Assembly: GCF_002835825.1 (NCBI RefSeq)
Contig: NZ_PIZH01000145.1
Span: 1-5,240, forward strand
Length of the DNA: 5,240 nucleotides
Source of the DNA: Methanoregula sp.
GTDB lineage: Archaea > Halobacteriota > Methanomicrobia > Methanomicrobiales > Methanospirillaceae
Direction of reading: 5' to 3'
Shown here: positions 1 through 4,447 of the stretch, one piece after another
Position numbering within the stretch: position 1 is the first letter of the stretch
How the letters are laid out: each line of letters opens with the position of its first letter
Made by a program: the position numbers and the translations under genes
The notes under the pieces: generated by a model
The model's input: only the letters and a program-made list of their open reading frames with translations
What the model was told of the DNA's origin: nothing
The model's database searches: none

Positions 1-19
1 GTGTCAGACAGGGATGGAA

Positions 20-57
20 CCACGGGCGCTCGGGGTCTGCCGACCCTCGCCCCGTGG
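20..57. other. GC-rich hairpin, possible 5' end of a stable RNA or leader running off the left edge on the minus strand
   Basis: A seven-base outer stem (CCACGGG 20-26 with CCCGTGG 51-57) and an inner stem (GGGTC 33-37 with GACCC 42-46) close on a four-base loop, with a small asymmetric internal loop between them. On the minus strand the hairpin begins about 25 nt downstream of the TATA-like box at 78-89, where an archaeal transcript would be expected to start. No U tract follows in either direction, so it does not look like an intrinsic terminator. I do not recognise the start of SRP RNA, RNase P RNA, tRNA or rRNA. The rest of the transcribed unit, if there is one, lies outside the window. 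Confidence 0.4.
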
Positions 58-77
58 AACTTGGCCGTACGCGAGCC

Positions 78-89
78 TTATATAAATAA
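78..89. promoter_or_regulatory. TATA-like box, near-palindromic and possibly bidirectional
   Basis: The sequence TTATATAAATAA contains the palindrome TTATATAA. Read on the minus strand it gives TTTATATAA, a near-perfect archaeal TATA box. A start about 26 nt downstream would fall near 56 on the minus strand (edge of the hairpin at 20-57) or near 109 on the plus strand (edge of the foldable segment at 111-195). No strong purine-rich BRE is visible on either side, so orientation is uncertain. The box sits in otherwise GC-rich DNA, which makes it stand out. Confidence 0.5.
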
Positions 90-110
90 CAATGAGGGAG
101 CCCAGGACAT

Positions 111-195
111 GCCCCGGCATTACCATTACAGTAAAATTTGCATCGATTCGAACAGGTAATAGATGCCGCCGCGGGGCGCCCTTCGGGGCGGCGGC
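111..195 (+). ncRNA. candidate structured non-coding RNA segment (unidentified)
   Basis: Several complementary segments nest here. GCCCC (111-115) can pair with GGGGC (173-177), GGCAT (116-120) with ATGCC (163-167), and TACC (121-124) with GGTA (155-158). Next to these is a strong hairpin, GCCGC 168-172 plus CGCCC 177-181 against GGGCG 186-190 plus GCGGC 191-195, closed on a TTCG loop. The C(UUCG)G tetraloop arises only on plus-strand RNA, which favours that orientation. The segment starts about 27 nt after the TATA-like box. The same DNA is also the 3' flank of the minus-strand AIR-like gene, so it may instead act in that gene's 3' UTR. It does not fit a tRNA (no D-loop GG and no T-arm in position) or any RNA family I know. 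The 3' end is not defined. Confidence 0.3.
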
Positions 196-264
196 CGTTC
201 ATCGCAACTGAGGGTAGGGGGTTTCAGCTCCCATCGTACGAGTGCGGATTTCAACAGAGCAGGT

Positions 265-1590
265 TTATTTTGTTCCTTTCAGTTTTGCAAGCACACGTTC
301 CTTCTTCCGGATCGCCGCCTCCGATGCCCGCACAACCCCTTCCTTCATCTCCTCGAAATCGCGCACTTCCGTGTCCGCGACCTTCTTGACCGGAGTATAG
401 GCAGACTCACGGAACCGTGGCGAGAAGTCATGGTCTCTGCCATCCCTGCGGAGCACAGCTTCAGGTTTCCCGGCCTCGACATGACCAATCTGCTTCATGG
501 TTACTCCCGCGGAGCCAACGGCCCGGATAATATCGTCTGCCATCTCCTGCGGGGCAACCACCAGAAGCGAATCCAGCGAAACTCCAAGATAATCTATCTG
601 GAGTTTTTCAAGCATCTCTTTTACCTGCGACTGGACAAGGCTTCCAATCTCTGTCTCATCAATGACAATCCGGCAGCCGGCCGTCTCCGCCATCTCGAAT
701 GCGTCCCCGCGAAGGCCGCCATTGGTAACGTCGGTCATCGCGTGAATGCGGGGGAAGACGGGATTTTTCAGCAGTGTCTCGCACGCAACGAGGAAATTCA
801 GGTTTATGGTCTGCTCAACAACCTCGGGGAAGCCGGAGTAGATGGCAGCAGTCGCGATTGTGCCACCGCCAGCACCCTCTGTCATGAGCAGGACATCTCC
901 CGGCCGGGTGGACTTTCTTGCCGTGATGTGCTCTGCAACTCCTACCGCGCCGACACAGCCGGTGAGCCGGTTGCCAAGCACCATATCGCCACCGATCCGG
1001 AGTGTGGAACCGGAAACCAGCGGAACATCCATCGCTTCCCCGACCGTGGTAATCCCTGCCGTATAATCGAAGATCTTGGCCACATCGCCATCATCAGCAA
1101 CATGGATATCGGAGAAGAGCATGACGGGCTTTGCACCCATCACATAGGCATCCCGGAGCGTTGCCCGCGTAACGTGAAATCCTGCAAGGAAGGGGAAATC
1201 GGAGAGCCGGGAATGCATTCCATCAACGGTACAGACAATGTACTGGCCGCCGGCCTTCACTACACCGGCATCGTCCATCTCGTCAACGCCCACCGAGGCT
1301 GAAGTCTTGCCAATGATGCTGGCGATCTGGCGATGCGCAAAAAAGTCCCCTTTGCCCCGGGAGCCCACGCCAAACTCACCCATGCAGACACCCGCAGGTT
1401 CATACTCGAAGAAATCGCCCGTGAGCCCCCCCGAATTTTTTACTTCCTCTATCACTGCCTGCGCAAAAGCTGCTGCATACGAGGGGTTACACCCTTTTAT
1501 CCGGACAATATGATCGGCGAGGCTTTCCTTGAGGGCACTCTCGTTCCTGCCTTCAAAAAGACCCCTGCGGGCATACTCCTCAACATCCAT
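265..1590 (-). CDS. AIR synthase-related protein (PurM/HypE-like fold) with N- and C-terminal extensions
   Basis: A 441-residue protein of the AIR synthase (PurM)/HypE/SelD/ThiL superfamily, whose members bind ATP and phosphorylate or dehydrate a substrate. The N-terminal AIRS domain spans about residues 80-222, with the metal/ATP-type motif DDAG (106-109) and VDGM (122-125). The C-terminal domain runs from about 228 to 385, with GDVLLMTEGAGGG (231-243) and the hallmark MTDVTNGGLRGDAFEMA (285-301). At 441 residues it exceeds a usual HypE (about 340): roughly 75 extra residues precede the core, and a basic helical tail (about 400-441) ends in KLKGTK. HypE carries a C-terminal cysteine that is carbamoylated; none is present here, so a canonical HypE role is unlikely and the substrate is unknown. 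The ATG at 1590 has an ATTTTTATG box centred 27 nt upstream, consistent with a leaderless transcript. The gene lies 43 bp after the same-strand TPR gene, so read-through is also possible. Confidence 0.85.
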   Translation of the reverse strand: MDVEEYARRGLFEGRNESALKESLADHIVRIKGCNPSYAAAFAQAVIEEVKNSGGLTGDFFEYEPAGVCMGEFGVGSRGKGDFFAHRQIASIIGKTSASVGVDEMDDAGVVKAGGQYIVCTVDGMHSRLSDFPFLAGFHVTRATLRDAYVMGAKPVMLFSDIHVADDGDVAKIFDYTAGITTVGEAMDVPLVSGSTLRIGGDMVLGNRLTGCVGAVGVAEHITARKSTRPGDVLLMTEGAGGGTIATAAIYSGFPEVVEQTINLNFLVACETLLKNPVFPRIHAMTDVTNGGLRGDAFEMAETAGCRIVIDETEIGSLVQSQVKEMLEKLQIDYLGVSLDSLLVVAPQEMADDIIRAVGSAGVTMKQIGHVEAGKPEAVLRRDGRDHDFSPRFRESAYTPVKKVADTEVRDFEEMKEGVVRASEAAIRKKERVLAKLKGTK

Positions 1591-1612
1591 GTATTCCGGT
1601 TCGTAGAGCGGG

Positions 1613-1621
1613 CATAAAAAT
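1613..1621 (-). promoter_or_regulatory. TATA-like box for the AIR synthase-related gene
   Basis: On the minus strand this reads ATTTTTATG, centred about 27 nt before the ATG at 1590, as expected for a leaderless archaeal transcript. It lies in the short gap after the TPR stop codon and sits within a small inverted repeat (GCAT-aaaa-ATGC, 1612-1623). It may give the downstream gene its own promoter in addition to any read-through. Confidence 0.45.
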
Positions 1622-1631
1622 GCGGAGTATC

Positions 1632-2588
1632 CTATCGCAGGAGAATGCCGAGAACTTCAGAAAACGCGTGAAGCGCATCGTCGACCTTCCCGGTTTTTAA
1701 GAGCGACATTCCTTTCACAAGACCCGTACGGACATCATTTACATCAAGGAAATACGCTTGATCAAAAGCCCGGGCCGATTCTTCGAGCCGGCCGGTAAGG
1801 AAACACGAGTTGCTCAAAACAACCCACGCATCGGCAATAGCAGGATCGAACTCAAGCGCTTTTTCAAGAACCGGTATCGCTTCTGAATGCCGGCCCAGGA
1901 GCGACAGTGCGAGCCCTTTCCGGTACAGTGCTTTTGCATGTGTCGGATCAATCAAAAGAGCACGGTCGAGGGTCTCAATCGCATCCCGGTATTCTTTCAG
2001 GTGGATGTGGGCCACTCCCTTGTTGACGAGAGCGGAGAGAAAGAACGGATAGATCTTCAGGGCGCGGTCATAGCACGCAATCTCCTCTTCGTAGCGTTTC
2101 AGTTTTCCAAGCGCAAATCCCTTGTTCACCCATGCTGACAGGTACCGGGGCCGCACGGCAAGTGCCCGATTGCAGCAATGAACCTCTCCCTCGTGCCGGC
2201 CAAGCATCCCTAATGCAACACCCTTGTTGTTCCATGCGGTTGCATTCTCCGGATCGAGCGCAAGCGCTTGTTCGCAGCAGTGAATTTTCTCCTCAAACCG
2301 TGCCAGCATCCCGCAGGCAAATCCGCGGTTGTTCCATGCATCGATATTGTGGGGATCCAGCGCTATCGCCTTATCGCAGCATTCGATCTCTTCTTCGTAG
2401 CGTCCCTGTTTGCCCAGGGCAAACCCACGACCCACCCACGCGGGAGCAAATGCCGGATCGGCTTCAAGGGCACGGGTGAACGCCACGAGCGCCTCGTTAT
2501 GCTGCCCGCTGCGCCCGAGCGCAAGGCCTTTGGAATAATACTTCCGGCAGTCTTCTTTCAAATCGGAATGAGTATTGTGCATTGACAT
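1632..2588 (-). CDS. tetratricopeptide repeat (TPR) protein, about nine repeats
   Basis: About 318 residues made almost entirely of TPR units of exactly 34 residues, such as AWNNRGFACGMLARFEEKIH, each ending in an ALxxDP-type turn. I count eight full repeats and a final partial one; there is no signal peptide or membrane segment, so it should be cytoplasmic. TPR stacks form superhelical scaffolds for protein-protein binding; the partner cannot be told from sequence. Repeats 2, 3 and 4 carry a Cys-Cys pair at the same position (ECCDKA, HCCEQA, HCCNRA), and repeat 5 has ACYDRA. The start is uncertain: ATG at 2588, ATG at 2582 (two codons shorter) or TTG at 2609 (seven codons longer) all precede the first repeat, and none has a good Shine-Dalgarno site. 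The stop codon lies 43 bp before the AIR-like gene on the same strand. Confidence 0.85.
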   Translation of the reverse strand: MSMHNTHSDLKEDCRKYYSKGLALGRSGQHNEALVAFTRALEADPAFAPAWVGRGFALGKQGRYEEEIECCDKAIALDPHNIDAWNNRGFACGMLARFEEKIHCCEQALALDPENATAWNNKGVALGMLGRHEGEVHCCNRALAVRPRYLSAWVNKGFALGKLKRYEEEIACYDRALKIYPFFLSALVNKGVAHIHLKEYRDAIETLDRALLIDPTHAKALYRKGLALSLLGRHSEAIPVLEKALEFDPAIADAWVVLSNSCFLTGRLEESARAFDQAYFLDVNDVRTGLVKGMSLLKTGKVDDALHAFSEVLGILLR

Positions 2589-2647
2589 CAGCGACACGGG
2601 AATTCTCAAGAAACAACACTGGATTTTACCAGAAATTGGTTCACGGC

Positions 2648-2658
2648 ATATTTATTAT
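2648..2658 (-). promoter_or_regulatory. possible TATA box for the TPR gene
   Basis: On the minus strand the sequence reads ATAATAAATAT, an A/T-rich core flanked by mixed-composition DNA. A start about 26 nt downstream (near 2627) would leave a leader of about 40 nt before the ATG at 2588. A second weaker box (TAAAAT on the minus strand, near 2626) is also possible. Confidence 0.35.
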
Positions 2659-2801
2659 CAGCAGGTCATTGAGGGAATTTTTTTGCGGACTCCTTTTGCG
2701 AGACAGGATGGGTCTTCAGGAATTATTCATTTCCGGATCCTGCTAACCACCTGTTCATGGAATATATTTCCTGTAAACACGAGCATTTGAAATCCTTATT
2801 T

Positions 2802-2939
2802 TCATGGAGGTTTTGCTGACTGCACCATACCAATCATTTTTTCTTTTTCACTTCCTTCATCTGCCTCATAACACCAGGTTCGCATAAGAACGAGACACGG
2901 CACGGGCGGAATCCTACGCAGATCCAGGGAAACCCACAT
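2802..2939 (-). CDS. doubtful 45-residue hypothetical ORF
   Basis: An ATG at 2939 opens a 45-codon minus-strand frame ending in TGA (2802-2804). The peptide begins MWVSLDLRRIPPVPCLVLMR, is followed by an acidic-basic stretch (EADEGSEKEK) and ends in KPP. I do not recognise it. In its favour, an ATTTTTAT box centred about 29 nt upstream matches the promoter spacing of other genes here, and the segment is GC-richer than its surroundings. Against it, the frame is short, no Shine-Dalgarno site is present, and another frame over the same DNA is also open, ending in a lysine-rich tail (MRQMKEVKKKK). It may instead be an untranslated RNA, a dispersed repeat or chance. Confidence 0.22.
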   Translation of the reverse strand: MWVSLDLRRIPPVPCLVLMRTWCYEADEGSEKEKMIGMVQSAKPP

Positions 2940-2964
2940 AAAAATCCGGGTTCAAAAAAAATGT

Positions 2965-2990
2965 ATAAAAATTAATTCATAAAAATTAAT
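2965..2990. repeat. tandem 12-bp direct repeat in a divergent promoter region
   Basis: Two perfect copies of ATAAAAATTAAT lie at 2965-2976 and 2979-2990, separated by two bases (14-bp period). Copy 2 is centred about 30 nt before the GTG of the pilin-like gene (3015). Read on the minus strand, copy 1 gives ATTTTTAT centred about 29 nt before the small ORF start at 2939. The pair could be two divergent TATA boxes, a regulator-binding site overlapping them, or both. Confidence 0.55.
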
Positions 2991-3014
2991 AATAATTGTA
3001 AGCAATATAGAATC

Positions 3015-3575
3015 GTGAAACCAGTAAACGAAGGGGCATCCCCTGCAATCCACGGTTGCATTCTCATCATGACAATAACGTTCATCCTTGCCGCACTGGT
3101 GTTACTCATGATACCTTCGCTTCCGGAGTATTCCTCTGATGAGATTCCGGTGATCTTTGAGATCATAACAATGGAATACACTAAAACCGCGAGCTGGAAA
3201 TATGAAAACAAACTGATTGTGAAAAACTCCGGAACCAGAGGATATGATAATAGGAAACTCTATGCCATTACCTACCGGAACGGGGAGCGCCTTCCCTGCA
3301 AAATACCGTATATCAATTTCCAGTATTACATCAACAATAAACCACTGGGAATTCAGACAATCGGGGGAATGGGGACCGGTGGTTTGTCCTGGATCCCGGA
3401 AGCTGAGATAGTTATCTATTACTCCCAGGGGACCTTCCGTCCCGGGGATACAATTCGGTTCGAGGTCTATGACCGGGAGACCAACCAGATGATCTCAAGC
3501 GACACCTATCCGCACAAAGAAAAAACACGAGAGGTAAAAATGATGGAAGAGTATCTCAGTCATCTAAGCGCTTGA
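3015..3575 (+). CDS. archaeal type IV pilin-like protein (Pilin_N/DUF1628 style)
   Basis: A 186-residue secreted-type protein. The N-terminus reads NEGASPAIHG (5-14) followed by a hydrophobic helix (about 15-33), resembling the conserved xxAVSPVIG plus helix of archaeal pilins and archaellins that are cut by a PibD/EppA-type prepilin peptidase. The helix would form the filament core or membrane anchor. The rest is a beta-rich exported domain ending in FRPGDTIRFEVYDRETNQ (141-158), similar to the PGDxIxxxxxD segment common in these pilins. Unusual points are H13 and C15 at the start of the helix, and no clear basic leader beyond K2. It starts at GTG with no Shine-Dalgarno site but an A/T promoter region about 30 nt upstream, so it may be leaderless. 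It stands alone, with no ATPase or platform gene nearby, and its last 20 bp overlap the convergent rubredoxin gene. Another anchored surface protein is the alternative. Confidence 0.65.
   Translation: MKPVNEGASPAIHGCILIMTITFILAALVLLMIPSLPEYSSDEIPVIFEIITMEYTKTASWKYENKLIVKNSGTRGYDNRKLYAITYRNGERLPCKIPYINFQYYINNKPLGIQTIGGMGTGGLSWIPEAEIVIYYSQGTFRPGDTIRFEVYDRETNQMISSDTYPHKEKTREVKMMEEYLSHLSA
3520..3540 (-). terminator. oligo-T tracts downstream of rubredoxin
   Basis: On the minus strand, two T runs (T5 at 3540-3536 and T6 at 3525-3520) follow the rubredoxin stop within 40 nt. Short T tracts without a hairpin are typical archaeal termination signals. They lie inside the 3' end of the convergent pilin-like gene. 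Confidence 0.4.
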
Positions 3576-3747
3576 AGACGCCCTTTTTTGCTTTGAATAT
3601 TTTACATTCCGGACAGCGCCAGGTATCAGGGACATTGTCCCAGGGGGTTCCTGCCGGGATTCCATTCTTCGGGTCGCCTTTTACCGGATCATAGATATAG
3701 TGACACTCAAGACAGACCCAGCGTGCAAGTTTTTCATCCGTAACCAT
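3556..3747 (-). CDS. rubredoxin
   Basis: A small iron-sulfur electron carrier of 63 residues from the chosen start, close to the usual 52-60. It binds one Fe through four cysteines, CLEC (12-15) and CPEC (45-48), with the family's standard spacing between the pairs. It also shows the typical YIYDPVKGDPKNGIPAGT core and a PDTWRCPEC segment. The glycine that normally follows each CxxC is replaced by His16 and Lys49, which could change the cluster's hydrogen bonding. In methanogens rubredoxins usually feed oxygen-detoxifying proteins such as rubrerythrin, superoxide reductase or F420H2-linked flavodiiron protein; the partner is not in this window. I chose the ATG at 3747 because GGAG lies nine bases upstream; an in-frame ATG at 3783 would add 12 residues. 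It is probably co-transcribed with the DUF99 gene upstream and overlaps the convergent pilin-like gene by 20 bp. Confidence 0.9.
   Translation of the reverse strand: MVTDEKLARWVCLECHYIYDPVKGDPKNGIPAGTPWDNVPDTWRCPECKIFKAKKGVFKRLDD
3584..3610 (+). terminator. oligo-T tract downstream of the pilin-like gene
   Basis: T6 at 3584-3589, followed by further T-rich sequence to about 3605, begins nine bases after the stop of the pilin-like gene. This suits archaeal T-tract termination on the plus strand. It is embedded in the 3' coding part of the rubredoxin gene. Confidence 0.4.
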
Positions 3748-3756
3748 GGGAAACAA

Positions 3757-3760
3757 CTCC
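3757..3760 (-). promoter_or_regulatory. ribosome binding site deciding the rubredoxin start
   Basis: GGAG on the minus strand, with nine bases between it and the ATG at 3747. The longer start at 3783 has no comparable site, which is why the shorter reading is preferred. Confidence 0.4.
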
Positions 3761-3818
3761 GAACAAGAATCCTCAATTGACATCAGTTATTTTTCTTTTG
3801 GTTATTTGAAGTCATCTC

Positions 3819-4409
3819 TCAAGGCAAATGGTATCCCGCATCAGGTTCTGTAAAGCGAGAAAACGAGCACGAGCGGGCGCAGAGGCGGGCCACCCGCAGG
3901 GGTTCCGGAATCCCGCCCTCGTGGGTAAAATCATTGCAGAGACGCGCTGCATCATCCGCTGTAATCCCCCAGCTGCGGAGATAGATAGACTGGCCCGTGT
4001 GCAATCGAACAGGATTACGGTTCCCCAGATCCTGATATGCCAAAAGGCGTAGTTCATCATGAGGAAAATGGTGCCGTATGTCTTCTGCCAGTCCATCTGA
4101 TTCCTCATACGTAACGCAGATAGCCGGAACACCGGTGACTTCTGCAATCCGACCTGGATCGATGACATTGAACCAGGCAATGACACAGCCGGACAGGAGA
4201 ATCACGTTCAGGTCTTTTCTCTGGAGGCGATTGACCATCCCGATGATCGCTTCGGTTGCATCCATGCCCCCAACAGTCACCGTCCCAAAACAGAAACCGT
4301 CGATCCGGAGATCTTTTCTCATCACAATCCCGGCAAGAGTTGAAGTAGTACTCCCGGTATAGCTCTCAGCAATTCCGAGCGCCCTCAGCCCTTTCTTGGG
4401 CAGATGCAT
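3819..4409 (-). CDS. DUF99 family protein (UPF0215, endonuclease V-like)
   Basis: A 196-residue member of the archaeal DUF99/UPF0215 family, which is related by fold to endonuclease V (RNase H-like); its reaction is not established to my knowledge. Diagnostic segments are KKGLRALGIAES (5-16), IDGFCFGTVTVGGMDATEAI (36-55), the SGCVIAWFN box (73-81), ICVTYEESDG (97-106) and the C-terminal PEPLRVARL (168-176). About 20 residues follow that box as a poorly conserved tail. There is no signal peptide or membrane segment, so it should be cytoplasmic. The ATG at 4409 has an A/T box (GTATTTTTAA on the minus strand) centred about 26 nt upstream, consistent with a leaderless transcript. It is divergent from aglJ across 38 bp, and the rubredoxin gene follows on the same strand after a short gap, suggesting a two-gene unit. 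Confidence 0.9.
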   Translation of the reverse strand: MHLPKKGLRALGIAESYTGSTTSTLAGIVMRKDLRIDGFCFGTVTVGGMDATEAIIGMVNRLQRKDLNVILLSGCVIAWFNVIDPGRIAEVTGVPAICVTYEESDGLAEDIRHHFPHDELRLLAYQDLGNRNPVRLHTGQSIYLRSWGITADDAARLCNDFTHEGGIPEPLRVARLCARSCSFSRFTEPDAGYHLP

Positions 4410-4430
4410 AGAAGCACTTATGACACCGGA

Positions 4431-4440
4431 TTAAAAATAC
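4431..4440 (-). promoter_or_regulatory. TATA-like box for the DUF99 gene, in the 38-bp divergent gap with aglJ
   Basis: Minus-strand GTATTTTTAA is centred about 26 nt before the DUF99 ATG at 4409. On the plus strand the same A/T segment is only about 12 nt before the aglJ start, too close to serve it as a TATA box. The aglJ promoter would have to lie nearer 4415-4425 (weak ACTTATGA) or inside the DUF99 gene. Confidence 0.45.
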
Positions 4441-4447
4441 TATACCA

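Larger units (their letters stand above)
2610..3014. other. 405-bp intergenic region between TPR and pilin-like genes
   Basis: This AT-rich gap holds promoter elements for both flanking genes. It also holds a weak inverted repeat (CAGGAT 2704-2709 with ATCCTG 2737-2742, and GGAA 2719-2722 with TTCC 2731-2734 inside it), pyrimidine-rich T tracts around 2836-2855, a GC-richer island at about 2880-2935 inside a doubtful small minus-strand ORF (2802-2939), and a tandem 12-bp repeat (2965-2990). I see no tRNA, C/D box pair or degraded copy of a known gene. Confidence 0.6.

Noticed and set aside
111..177. Possible tRNA on the minus strand, suggested by GCCCCG/CGGGGC ends and a TTCGAATC string
   Set aside because: The TTCGAATC string is not at the T-arm position and its flanks do not pair. 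There is no D-loop GG and no proper anticodon arm, and the length is too short.
163..1302. A 379-codon plus-strand open frame
   Set aside because: It is antisense to the AIR synthase-related gene, whose conserved motifs establish the minus strand as coding. The plus-strand translation is low-complexity in character and matches no family I know, so its length reflects codon bias in the opposite gene.
1632..2540. Direct DNA repeats of about 102 bp, considered as a CRISPR or satellite array
   Set aside because: The period equals 34 codons and the units are in-frame TPRs with diverged sequence, so this is protein repeat structure.
2132..2585. Two plus-strand frames of 105-115 codons
   Set aside because: They are antisense shadows of the TPR gene; the periodic repeat structure on the minus strand generates long open frames on the other strand.
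2575..2790. A 71-codon plus-strand open frame in the TPR-pilin gap
   Set aside because: It starts inside the TPR gene's 5' end, has no promoter or ribosome site of its own, and its translation resembles no known protein.
2972..3211. A 79-codon minus-strand frame over the pilin-like start
   Set aside because: It is antisense to the hydrophobic N-terminus of the pilin-like gene and runs into the AT-rich promoter region; the plus-strand protein has recognisable family features.
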